Positions 55,505-64,000 of a stretch of 64,000 bases of DNA are shown one piece after another. This DNA is from Tepidimonas alkaliphilus. Lineage in GTDB: Bacteria > Pseudomonadota > Gammaproteobacteria > Burkholderiales > Burkholderiaceae_C. Below the pieces are notes generated by a model. That model was not told where the DNA came from, ran no database searches, and saw only the letters and a program-made list of their open reading frames with translations. The stretch's first letter is position 1; each line of letters starts with the position of its first letter. The stretch spans positions 1 to 64,000 of the forward strand of contig NZ_VJNB01000002.1 of the NCBI RefSeq assembly GCF_007556595.1, written 5' to 3'. Position numbers and translations under genes: made by a program.

Positions 55505-56212
55505 ATGCTTGACAGAGACGGCTATCGGCCGAATGTCGGCATCATCCTGCTCAACCACCGCAACCAGGTGTTCTGGGGCAAGCGCATCCGCACGCATTCG
55601 TGGCAGTTTCCGCAGGGCGGCATCGACCGCGGCGAGACGCCCGAGCAGGCCATGTTCCGCGAGCTGCACGAGGAGATCGGCCTCAAGCCCGAGCACGTGG
55701 AGGTGCTGGCGCGCACGCGCGACTGGCTGCGCTATGAAGTGCCTGAGCGCTACATCCGCCGTGAGGCGCGCGGCCATTACCGTGGTCAAAAGCAAATTTG
55801 GTTTCTGTTGCGGCTGATCGGCGGCGACTGGAATCTGAACCTGCGCGCCACCGACCATCCCGAATTCGACGCTTGGCGCTGGAACGATTACTGGGTGCCG
55901 CTGGATCTGGTGATCGAGTTCAAGCGCGAGGTGTATCAGCGGGCGCTGCAGGAACTGGCCGCTTACCTGCCTCCCGTGCGGGAAACGGGCTCTTCCTCGA
56001 TGGCACGCTCAGGACGCAACCACGGCGGCGAGCGCCTCGCGCGCCCGCCCGCAGCTCGGCGCGACCTCAACGCCGCGCGCCCCAGCCGGGCGCTGCCTCC
56101 GCAGTGGGGCTTGCCATCGCACGCCGAGCTGCCGCCCGGCGCCAGCCGCGCCGCGCCGCCCGGAGCGTCGTCGGTGCTGCGACCGCGCACGGCCAAACCG
56201 GCGGCATCGTAG
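55505..56212 (+). CDS. rppH: RNA pyrophosphohydrolase RppH
   Basis: A 235-residue Nudix hydrolase that removes pyrophosphate from mRNA 5' ends. The core (1-160) has [20 protein letters not shown], the Nudix box [20 protein letters not shown] (38-57) ending IGL, and [20 protein letters not shown]. The C-terminal 70 or so residues form a basic, proline/alanine/arginine-rich tail that is disordered in appearance and longer than in enterobacterial RppH. It is divergent from proS. Confidence 0.95.
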   Translation: MLDRDGYRPNVGIILLNHRNQVFWGKRIRTHSWQFPQGGIDRGETPEQAMFRELHEEIGLKPEHVEVLARTRDWLRYEVPERYIRREARGHYRGQKQIWFLLRLIGGDWNLNLRATDHPEFDAWRWNDYWVPLDLVIEFKREVYQRALQELAAYLPPVRETGSSSMARSGRNHGGERLARPPAARRDLNAARPSRALPPQWGLPSHAELPPGASRAAPPGASSVLRPRTAKPAAS

Positions 56213-56234
56213 CCGCCCGCGCCTGCTGCGCGCC

Positions 56235-57455
56235 TCAAGGCGTTGACGCCGCCACCGTCAGCACCAGGTTGTCGCGGTGGATCATTTCGGGTTCGGCGGC
56301 GTAGCCGAGCACCCGCTCGATCTCGGAGGATCCCCGGCGGCACAGCAGGCGCGCTTCCGCCGCAGCGTAATTGGCCAAGCCGCGGGCGATTTCGCGCCCG
56401 TCCGGCGCCCGCACCGCGATGACGTCGCCGCGGCGAAACTCGCCTTCGACCGCCGTCATGCCAATCGGCAGCAGGCTTTTGCCGTCGCGCAAGAGCTTGA
56501 TCACCGCGCCGTCGTCCACCGTGACCGCGCCGCGCAGCTGCAGGTGGTTGAGGATCCAGCGCTTGCGCGCCTGCTGCTTGGGCGCGTCGGCCACCAGCAC
56601 GGTACCGATCGGCTCGCCAGCCACCAGCCGCGGCAGCACGTCGGCCTCGCGTCCCCAGGCGATCACGGTGGAAGCGCCGGAGCCGGCTGCGCGGCGCGCC
56701 GCCAGCACCTTGGTGATCATGCCGCCGGTGCCCACCCGCGTGCCGGCGCCGCCGGCCATCGCCTCCAGCGCTGCATCGCCCGCGCGCGCCACGTGCACGA
56801 AGGCGGCGTCGGGTTGGCGGCGCGGATCGGCGGTGTAGAGCCCGCGTTGGTCGGTCAGGATCACCAGCAGGTCGGCCTCGATCAGGTTGGCCACCAGGGC
56901 GCCCAGGGTGTCGTTGTCGCCGAACTTGATCTCGTCGTTGACGACGGTGTCGTTCTCGTTGATGACCGGCACCACGCCGTGCGCCAGCAGCGTCAGCAGC
57001 GTCGAGCGGGCGTTGAGGTAGCGCTCGCGGTCGGCCAGGTCCGCATGCGTCAGCAGCACCTGCGCGCTGCGCAGGCCGTGCTCGCGCAGCTGGGTCTCCC
57101 ACATCTGCGCCAACCCCATTTGGCCCACGGCGGCGGCGGCCTGCAGCTCGTGCAGCTCCTTGGGCCGCACGGCCCAGCCGAGCCGCTTCATGCCCTCGGC
57201 GATGGCGCCGCTGGAGACCATCACCGCCTCGCGCCCGTCGCGCACCAGGTGCGCGAGCTGGCGCGCCCACTGGCCGATCGCCCCCTCGTCGAGCCCGCGG
57301 CCCTCGTTGGTGACGAGGCTGGAGCCGACCTTGACGACGATGCGCCGCGCGCCGCGCAGCACCTCAGCCGGCGCGCGCGCCGGCAGGCTCAGGCCGGTGG
57401 CGGGGTCGAGGGCCGCGGCGGCGGCAGCGGAGGACGTCGAAGCTGGCGCGGTCAT
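56235..57455 (-). CDS. proB: Glutamate 5-kinase ProB
   Basis: A 406-residue enzyme of proline synthesis. The kinase domain has [40 protein letters not shown] and [20 protein letters not shown], with [20 protein letters not shown] for substrate and nucleotide. The C-terminal PUA domain ends near [20 protein letters not shown]. The first 35 residues are alanine-rich and may be extra. It follows obgE after 24 bases. Confidence 0.95.
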   Translation of the reverse strand: MTAPASTSSAAAAAALDPATGLSLPARAPAEVLRGARRIVVKVGSSLVTNEGRGLDEGAIGQWARQLAHLVRDGREAVMVSSGAIAEGMKRLGWAVRPKELHELQAAAAVGQMGLAQMWETQLREHGLRSAQVLLTHADLADRERYLNARSTLLTLLAHGVVPVINENDTVVNDEIKFGDNDTLGALVANLIEADLLVILTDQRGLYTADPRRQPDAAFVHVARAGDAALEAMAGGAGTRVGTGGMITKVLAARRAAGSGASTVIAWGREADVLPRLVAGEPIGTVLVADAPKQQARKRWILNHLQLRGAVTVDDGAVIKLLRDGKSLLPIGMTAVEGEFRRGDVIAVRAPDGREIARGLANYAAAEARLLCRRGSSEIERVLGYAAEPEMIHRDNLVLTVAASTP

Positions 57456-57479
57456 GGTGCGCGCAATGATACGCAGCCT

Positions 57480-58640
<1,161 letters not shown>

Positions 58641-58649
58641 TCACAAACG

Positions 58650-58678
58650 CCAAGGGCCCGCCTGAAGCGGGCCCTGGC
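58650..58678. terminator. Hairpin between rpmA and obgE
   Basis: GGGCCCGC (58654-58661), loop CTGAA, GCGGGCCC (58667-58674), extended by GCCA/TGGC with one bulged base. On the minus strand the following TTGGCGTTTG is only partly T-rich, so it may act as a partial terminator that lowers obgE expression relative to the ribosomal proteins. Confidence 0.45.
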
Positions 58679-58753
58679 TTGCTGGGTCAGCGCCGGCGCG
58701 TCAGCGGGTCAACCTGTGCCAGCTGACACGTCCCCGCTGGCGCCCGCCGGGCT

Positions 58754-59014
58754 TCAAGCCGCCGCGATGACGTTGACCACCTTGCGGTTCAACGGCCCTT
58801 TCACGGCAAACTCGACCTTGCCCGCCACAGTGGCGTAGATGGTGTGATCCTTGCCGATGCCGGTGCCGACCCCGGGGTGGAACTGCGTGCCGCGCTGGCG
58901 CACGATGATCGCGCCGGCGTTGACCTCCTGGCCGCCATAGACCTTGACGCCCAGCATCTTGGGCTTGGAATCACGACCGTTACGTGTGGAGCCGCCGCCT
59001 TTTTTCTGTGCCAT
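58754..59014 (-). CDS. rpmA: 50S ribosomal protein L27
   Basis: An 86-residue protein with the conserved start [20 protein letters not shown] and [20 protein letters not shown], ending [20 protein letters not shown]. The N-terminal tail reaches the peptidyl-transferase centre. It lies 11 bases after rplU. Confidence 0.98.
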   Translation of the reverse strand: MAQKKGGGSTRNGRDSKPKMLGVKVYGGQEVNAGAIIVRQRGTQFHPGVGTGIGKDHTIYATVAGKVEFAVKGPLNRKVVNVIAAA

Positions 59015-59025
59015 GGTGCGTCACC

Positions 59026-59340
59026 TCATCCCACATGGATCGAGCTGATCTCCAGCTCGGTGTAGTTTTGCCGATGGCCCTGCCGCTTCTGGTAGTGCTT
59101 GCGACGGCGCAACTTGAAGATGCGCACTTTGGGGCCACGCCCGTGCGCCACCACCTTGGCCGTGACCGTTGCGCCGCTGACCAAGGGGGTGCCCACCCGG
59201 ATGTCGGCGCCGTTGCCCACGGCCAACACCTGGTCGATCACAATCTCTTGGCCTACGTCCGCAGCGATCTGTTCTACCTTGATTTTTTCGCCGGCAGCGA
59301 CGCGGTACTGCTTGCCGCCGGTTTTTATGACCGCGTACAT
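59026..59340 (-). CDS. rplU: 50S ribosomal protein L21
   Basis: A 104-residue protein with [20 protein letters not shown], then [20 protein letters not shown] and [20 protein letters not shown] with [17 protein letters not shown]. The start ATG at 59340 has AGGA about seven bases upstream; the frame is open upstream without support. First gene of rplU-rpmA-obgE-proB. Confidence 0.98.
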   Translation of the reverse strand: MYAVIKTGGKQYRVAAGEKIKVEQIAADVGQEIVIDQVLAVGNGADIRVGTPLVSGATVTAKVVAHGRGPKVRIFKLRRRKHYQKRQGHRQNYTELEISSIHVG

Positions 59341-59437
59341 AGGAGTTCCTTTGCTCAAACCGCTGGCCGACGGCAAGCAGCAAACACTGCGCCCTCAAAA
59401 GCCAGCACCCACAACCCCGTTGAATGGGGAACCCTGA

Positions 59438-59443
59438 ATTGTA
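59438..59443 (-). promoter_or_regulatory. Candidate -10 box for rplU operon
   Basis: TACAAT on the minus strand, 98 bases upstream of the rplU start, in the gap shared with the divergent MFS gene. I find no good -35 at 17 bases. The long leader would suit autoregulation but no L21 site can be recognised. Confidence 0.35.
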
Positions 59444-59469
59444 GTCCAACTTGCGGTAAGCTGCACTCA

Positions 59470-60687
59470 ATGCACACCGAGGTTCCCGCCGCTGTTGCCC
59501 AACGTGGGCTGGTGACGATTTTTGCTTCGACGTTTTTCGAGCTGATCGGCACGTTCATGCTGACGCCGTGGCTGGTGCTGCGCTTAAGCGAGCAAGGCGC
59601 CGCGCCGGCGGTGATTGGCTTGTTCGCCGCGAGCGCCTGGCTGGGCATTTTGCTGGTGACGCCGCTGGCCTCCGGGCTGACGCAGCGGCTGGGGCGGCGG
59701 CGGGCGCTGGCGCTGTCGGCGGCGGTGCCGGCGCTGACTGGGCTGGGCTACCTGCTGCCGTGGTTTGGCGCCGCCACGGTGGCGCTGTGGTTTGCCCTGA
59801 AGTTGGCCGGGGGCATGGCCGCCGGGTTGCGCTGGGTGCTGGCCGAGTCGATCGTGGCGGAGTGCTCGCCGCTGGCGCGGCGCGGGCGCAACGTCGGCCT
59901 GTTCGAAACGATGGTGGGCGCCACCTTCGTGCTGGGGCCGCTGTTGCTGGCGGCGGTGGGGCCCTCGAGCGAAGCGGCGTTGAAGCTGGCGGTGGCGCTG
60001 CTGGCCATCGGCTGGATCTGGTCGTTGGCGCTGCCAACGCTGCCGTCGGCCCCTGAGCCGGCAGAAGCGCACGTGGGCTGGCGCGGCGTGGTGCAGGCAT
60101 TGCGCGCCCACCCGGTCATCATGGCGGCGGGTTTTTGCGGCGGTTTTTTTGAAAGCGGGCTCACGTCGATCCTGCCGCTGTATGGCCTGGCGCTGGGGCT
60201 GGGCGCGGCGGCTGCGGCGCTGTTGGTGTCGGCCAGCGGGCTGGGCAGCGCGCTGCTGATGCTGCCTGCTGGCCTGGCCGCTGACTGGCTGGGCCGCCGG
60301 CCCGGCCAGTCGGGGGGAGCCGCCGGGGCGCGCCTGCAACTGATGCGGCTGGCCGCGGCGGTGACGCTGGGGGGCACGCTGCTCATCCCCTGGATCGCCG
60401 CCACGCCGTGGCTGGCTTGGCCAGTAGCCTTCGTCTGGGGTGGCGCCGGGGGCTGCCTCTACACGCTGGCGATGATCGACATCGGCGCGCGCGAGCGCGG
60501 CGTGGCGCTGGTCAACGCCACTGCCGTGCTGGTGATGGCTTACACGCTGGGCGGCGTGCTGGCCCCGTCGCTGGCCGGCGCAGCGCTGCAATGGGCGCCG
60601 CGCGCGGGCTTTCCGGCGTTGCTGCTGGCGGTGGCGCTGGTGTGCTGGCTGCTGTTGGCGCGCGCCCACGCCAGCCACCGGGTTTGA
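59470..60687 (+). CDS. MFS transporter
   Basis: A 405-residue major facilitator with twelve hydrophobic segments. The motif between helices 2 and 3 is visible as PLASGLTQRLGRRRALALSA, and the second half has GLAADWLGRRPGQSGGAAGA. The substrate is unknown. It is divergent from rplU and convergent with the YeeE-type gene. The ATG at 59470 is the first in frame with membrane sequence and has no strong ribosome-binding site. Confidence 0.85.
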   Translation: MHTEVPAAVAQRGLVTIFASTFFELIGTFMLTPWLVLRLSEQGAAPAVIGLFAASAWLGILLVTPLASGLTQRLGRRRALALSAAVPALTGLGYLLPWFGAATVALWFALKLAGGMAAGLRWVLAESIVAECSPLARRGRNVGLFETMVGATFVLGPLLLAAVGPSSEAALKLAVALLAIGWIWSLALPTLPSAPEPAEAHVGWRGVVQALRAHPVIMAAGFCGGFFESGLTSILPLYGLALGLGAAAAALLVSASGLGSALLMLPAGLAADWLGRRPGQSGGAAGARLQLMRLAAAVTLGGTLLIPWIAATPWLAWPVAFVWGGAGGCLYTLAMIDIGARERGVALVNATAVLVMAYTLGGVLAPSLAGAALQWAPRAGFPALLLAVALVCWLLLARAHASHRV

Positions 60688-60712
60688 CGCCGCGCGACGC
60701 CCATTCGGCGTA

Positions 60713-61810
60713 TTACGGCGCCCGCGCCGGCTCGGCGGTCCAGGAGCCCGACTGCGCCGCCGGCTGCGGACGGTCGATCAGGCGGTCGGCCAGCCCGCCG
60801 CCCACCCACATGCCCACCAGCGTGACCCATGCGGTCAAGGCAAAAATCGACCCGCCGGTCACCCCGGCCCCCACCGCGCAGCCGCCGGCCAGCATCGAGC
60901 CAAACCCCATCAACACCGCGCCGACGATGTAGCGCGGCATGGTGTAAGCGCCGCCGAAGCCTTCCAGCTTCCACTCCCGGCCCAGCAACGCCCCGGCCAG
61001 CGAACCCAGGAACACCCCGGGCATGAGCCCCAGGCCAAACGACCACGGCTTGTTGGGTTCGGCCAGCACGCGCATCAGCCATTCGGCCGAGGGGCCGCTG
61101 AAGGTCATGCCCTGGATCTGCACCGGCTCGAACGAATGCGCCATCACCTGGTAGCTGAACCACCAGGCCAGCGCCACCATCAGCCCAGTGGCCGCGCCGC
61201 CCACCCATTTCCAAAAACTCCAGCCGCTGCGCACCGCAAACGCCACCGCCGCGGCCATCCAAACCAACCCGATCCACAGGCCGGTGCGCGCGCCGCCACC
61301 GATCCAGGCCAGCAGATCGCGCGCGGCGCCCCCCTCCACCACCCACCAGTTGCTGATCGCTTCCCGCCAAGGCGCCAAAGCGCCCGACAGCGACGCCTGG
61401 GCCGTGACGGCAAAAATCAGGCCCGACAGCAAGGCGCGCAAATTGCCGTTGGCCGACAGCACCAGCAGGCGGCTGGCGCAGCCGCGCGTCATGACCATGC
61501 CCAGCCCGAACAGCAGCCCCCCGATCAGCGCGCCCGACAGGCTGCCGCGCGAGGCCAGCTGCCGCGCGCTGGACACATCCAGCCAGCCCAGCAGGATCAT
61601 GCCCTGCACCGTGACCACCGCAGTGGAAAAGGCCAGCAGCCACACCGCCAGCTTGTCACCGAAGCGGCGGTGCCAGAACTCGATCACCGCCGCGCGCAAG
61701 CAGAATTTGGAGCGCTGCCCAAAAAAGCCAAACCCCAACCCGAGCAGCAACCCGCCGCAGGCGAGCACCGTCGGCTCGCCCCAACGCTCGATCCAAGCCG
61801 CCATGTCCAT
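60713..61810 (-). CDS. YeeE/YedE (TsuA-type) thiosulfate/sulfur transporter
   Basis: A 365-residue membrane protein. It carries the cysteines known from the thiosulfate transporter YeeE/TsuA: C37 in GFFGQRSKFCLRAA, C111 in MVMTRGCASRLLVLSANGNL and C311 in GSMLAGGCAVGAGVTGGSIF. About nine transmembrane segments can be seen. Thiosulfate or sulfide-type import is inferred from family. The ATG at 61810 has GGGGAA upstream; M3 (61804) is an alternative. It is 79 bases from the Cys-cluster gene. Confidence 0.88.
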   Translation of the reverse strand: MDMAAWIERWGEPTVLACGGLLLGLGFGFFGQRSKFCLRAAVIEFWHRRFGDKLAVWLLAFSTAVVTVQGMILLGWLDVSSARQLASRGSLSGALIGGLLFGLGMVMTRGCASRLLVLSANGNLRALLSGLIFAVTAQASLSGALAPWREAISNWWVVEGGAARDLLAWIGGGARTGLWIGLVWMAAAVAFAVRSGWSFWKWVGGAATGLMVALAWWFSYQVMAHSFEPVQIQGMTFSGPSAEWLMRVLAEPNKPWSFGLGLMPGVFLGSLAGALLGREWKLEGFGGAYTMPRYIVGAVLMGFGSMLAGGCAVGAGVTGGSIFALTAWVTLVGMWVGGGLADRLIDRPQPAAQSGSWTAEPARAP

Positions 61811-61889
61811 GGCCGTTCCCCGGTGTCGTTTCGTTCTTGCCTCTATCAGCCTATTCTGAAAGGCGGAACGAGACCGGGATTGACGCGTG

Positions 61890-62303
61890 TCAAGGTTGGC
61901 GCCCATGTTCGGCTTGCATGGGCTTGGTTTGCACGTCGCAGTCGCAGCCGCGCCCCGCCGCGATCCAACGCGCCACCGCGGCCTGCCAAAAACGCCGCCA
62001 CGCCCGGCGCATGGCCGTTAGGCCGGACTGCGGGGTGGCCGCATTCAACAGCCCACAGCGGTAGCGCGCCGTCGGTTCATCCCAATGCAGCGCGGCGCAA
62101 GGGCCTTGCCTGCGGCGCGAGACCAGCCAGCCCAGCGGACAAGGCTGCCACGCGCAGCAGACACCGCAGCCGTTGCACGGGGCGCCCGGCGGCGGCTTGG
62201 GCGGCGCCTGCGGGTGCAGCCACAGCACCGCCGTCTCGGTGGCGGGGCGCGCCAGCTGCGCCTTGGCGTGGCGCGGCGGGGTTGGCTCAAGCCTTGTCTT
62301 CAA
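61890..62303 (-). CDS. YkgJ-type cysteine-cluster protein
   Basis: A 137-residue protein with [20 protein letters not shown] (about 42-61), the C-x2-C-x2-CC-x4-C cluster typical of YkgJ/CxxCxxCC-type proteins, and further cysteines at GPCAAL, YRCGLL and RGCDCDV. These likely bind zinc or an Fe-S cluster. The ATG at 62303 overlaps the chemoreceptor stop by 17 bases, so they are co-transcribed. Function unknown. Confidence 0.8.
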   Translation of the reverse strand: MKTRLEPTPPRHAKAQLARPATETAVLWLHPQAPPKPPPGAPCNGCGVCCAWQPCPLGWLVSRRRQGPCAALHWDEPTARYRCGLLNAATPQSGLTAMRRAWRRFWQAAVARWIAAGRGCDCDVQTKPMQAEHGRQP

Positions 62304-63906
62304 AGCCCAGCCGCTTGACCGCCGCCAGCACCTGCACCACCCCGCGCGTGGCCTGGCTAAACGGCGTGCCCGGGGCGATGGCGTCTTCCGCCTCGCGCCA
62401 GCGGCGCTGGTTGATCACCTCGCCCACGCTGGCCGCCACGGCGTGGAAATGCTTGTGACGCTCGATCAGCTCGGCAAAACGCGGCGTGCTGCCGAAGCGC
62501 TGCCGGCCCTCGCCGTAAATCCACTTGCCCAGCGCGCAGCAGTCGTCGCGCCGCAGCGTGTCGGTGTCCACGCGCGCGCGGGTTTCGATCGCCTCGCGCA
62601 GCTTGACCTTCCATTGCCGGTGCGCGTCGATGATGGCATCGACATCCAGCCCCGGCACCGCGCTGGCGTGCTGCGAGCCGCTGCCGGCCAGCCGAAATTC
62701 ATCGACCAGCGCAGCCATGCGCAAGGCCGCATCGCGCTGGGCGGCGGAGGCGGTGGCGGTTTCCTCGGCCAGCGCGGCGTTTTGCTGCGTGTTGCGGTCC
62801 AGCTCCTGCACCGCCTCGCCGATTTGCTTGACGCCCAGCTGCTGCTCGCGCGCGGCGTTGGCCACCTCGTCCATCAGCTCGCGCGTGCGCTCGGCCGAGG
62901 CGACGATATCTTGCATCACGCCGCCCACGCCGCGCACCACCTCCACGCCGGCGGCCACGTCGTGCACGGTGCGCTCGATGAGGTCTTTGATTTCGCGCGC
63001 GGCCTGGCTGGAGCGCTGCGCGAGCTGGCGCACCTCGCCGGCCACCACCGCAAAGCCGCGCCCAGCCTCCCCTGCGCGCGCGGCTTCCACTGCGGCGTTG
63101 AGCGCCAGGATGTTGGTCTGGAAGGCGATGCCGTCGATGACGCCGGTGATGTCGCGGATGCGCGCGGAGGATTCCTCCAGCCGGCGCATGGTCTGCACCA
63201 CCCGCTCCACGATTTCGCCGCCGCGCGCCGCGGAGGTGGCGTTGGTCTGCGCCAGCTGCGCCGCTTGCGCCACCAAGTCGGCGGTGTGCGCCGCGGTCGA
63301 AGAGGTCTGCTCCAGCGCCGCGGAGGATTGCTCCAGCGCCGCTGCCGACGATTCGGCGCGCGCCGCCACGTCGTGCGCGCCGTGCGCCACCTCGATGGCC
63401 GAGTGCACCACTTCGTTGCTGGCGTGCCGCACGGCACGGATGATGTCGGTCAGGGCCGCCTGCAACATGGCGAGTTCCCGCTGCAGGCTGCCCAGCGTGT
63501 CTGCGGCGTCGGGCACGATGCGCTGGCGCAAGTCGCCCATGCTGAGGGTGAGCATGTCACGCCGGATGTGGCGCACGCGCCGCCGCAGCGCCGCCAGGGT
63601 CCAGCGCACGCCGCCGGTCACCCCAGCCAGCACCGCGACATCCACGGCCCAGCGCCAAGCGGGCGGCGCCGCGCCCAGCACCAGGGCTACGCCATCGGCC
63701 AGCAACGGCAGCGCCGCCAGCGCCACCGCCAGGTTGCAGCCCCACGCCAAGCTGATGGCGCGGCGCTGGGGCGCAGCCTGCGGGGACGCCGCGGCCGAGG
63801 CGCTGGCAGCGGCGGACGCCGCCGCCGATGCAGTCGGCTGGCTGCCCGAGGCAGGGGGCAACGACAGGGCGCGCGACGATGTCGCCGCAGCTAGACTGGC
63901 GCTCAT
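62287..63906 (-). CDS. Methyl-accepting chemotaxis protein with CZB zinc domain
   Basis: A 539-residue chemoreceptor. An alanine/serine-rich cytoplasmic N-terminus (1-48) precedes two close transmembrane segments (about 52-78 and 86-105) with almost no periplasmic loop. A HAMP-like and helical signalling domain follows, with the tip [20 protein letters not shown] and [20 protein letters not shown] (258-297). A C-terminal CZB domain carries zinc ligands H429, C457 ([11 protein letters not shown]), H484 and H488 (HKHFH). It should sense a cytoplasmic or membrane signal. CheA/CheW partners are outside the window. Confidence 0.94.
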   Translation of the reverse strand: MSASLAAATSSRALSLPPASGSQPTASAAASAAASASAAASPQAAPQRRAISLAWGCNLAVALAALPLLADGVALVLGAAPPAWRWAVDVAVLAGVTGGVRWTLAALRRRVRHIRRDMLTLSMGDLRQRIVPDAADTLGSLQRELAMLQAALTDIIRAVRHASNEVVHSAIEVAHGAHDVAARAESSAAALEQSSAALEQTSSTAAHTADLVAQAAQLAQTNATSAARGGEIVERVVQTMRRLEESSARIRDITGVIDGIAFQTNILALNAAVEAARAGEAGRGFAVVAGEVRQLAQRSSQAAREIKDLIERTVHDVAAGVEVVRGVGGVMQDIVASAERTRELMDEVANAAREQQLGVKQIGEAVQELDRNTQQNAALAEETATASAAQRDAALRMAALVDEFRLAGSGSQHASAVPGLDVDAIIDAHRQWKVKLREAIETRARVDTDTLRRDDCCALGKWIYGEGRQRFGSTPRFAELIERHKHFHAVAASVGEVINQRRWREAEDAIAPGTPFSQATRGVVQVLAAVKRLGFEDKA

Positions 63907-63963
63907 GGGGTTGGTCTCCTCAATCCCGGGTTGTCCGATGGATGGTGTTGGTATCGGTTAAGT

Positions 63964-63984
63964 AACCATTCTAGGCGAATGGTT
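63964..63984. promoter_or_regulatory. 8-bp inverted repeat upstream of chemoreceptor
   Basis: AACCATTC (63964-63971), loop TAGGC, GAATGGTT (63977-63984), followed on the plus strand by TTAAAAAATC. It may be an operator or a weak terminator for plus-strand transcription. It lies 57 bases before the receptor start. Confidence 0.4.
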
Positions 63985-64000
63985 TTAAAAAATCTCAATC

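Overview
The window is very GC-rich DNA with dense, mostly minus-strand operons. Gene content and order (flgA-flgM-flgN beside flgB-flgL, flhB-flhA-flhF-flhG-fliA, a ubiE/ubiJ/ubiB block, rplU-rpmA-obgE-proB, hemA-prfA-prmC-grxD) fit a flagellated betaproteobacterium of the order Burkholderiales, probably Comamonadaceae-like. That placement is inferred from gene families, not from a database search.

Region 1 (1-8302) is the right-hand part of an integrated mobile element. From the right it has an attachment site made of the 3' part of a tRNA-Met(CAT) gene (8254-8302), a P4-type tyrosine integrase, a HigB/HigA-like toxin-antitoxin pair, an unknown 264-residue protein, an AlpA-like regulator, and a tightly coupled replication operon. 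That operon holds a small unknown protein, a Toprim/DUF3987 primase-helicase, a TubC_N-like cysteine-rich protein and an SSB. A phage-packaging-like small protein and three small unknown genes follow. The left end lies outside the window. The most striking signal is a set of GGCGAA/TTCGCC hexamers at 9-11 base spacing, in two oppositely oriented halves, inside the 3' end of the primase gene (2288-2520). It looks like an iteron-type replication origin.

Region 2 (8319-13304) holds a Fur-family regulator, an ACR3/bile-acid-symporter-like permease and an MFS transporter in one overlapping operon, divergent from a TonB-dependent receptor. This looks like a metal- or metalloid-responsive transport cluster.

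Region 3 (13353-34862) is a flagellar and motility block: flgBCDEFGHIJKL (minus), flgA and flgM-flgN (plus, flgM behind a clear sigma-28 promoter), and motA-motB-cheY-cheZ-flhB-flhA-flhF-flhG-fliA (minus). FlhG has kept its FlhF-activating helix but lost the ATPase P-loop. No flhDC, cheA, cheW, cheR or cheB lies in the block.

Region 4 (34867-47700) is housekeeping: yqjK/yqjE/yqjD membrane-stress genes, aspS, a DUF502 membrane protein, an FmdB zinc ribbon, then ubiB, ubiJ, a Tim44-like gene, ubiE, a DUF971 gene, a HIT hydrolase and a 1302-residue FAD/Fe-S D-lactate-dehydrogenase-like fusion. These last genes form an apparent long operon linking quinone synthesis to a respiratory oxidoreductase.

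Region 5 (47863-59340) holds hemA-prfA-prmC-grxD, an orphan Lon-like AAA+ ATPase, a lytic transglycosylase, proS, rppH, proB, obgE, rpmA and rplU. Region 6 (59470-64000) holds an MFS transporter, a YeeE/YedE thiosulfate-type transporter, a cysteine-cluster protein and a CZB-domain chemoreceptor. Apart from the element boundary (8079-8497), no stretch longer than 300 bases lacks a gene.
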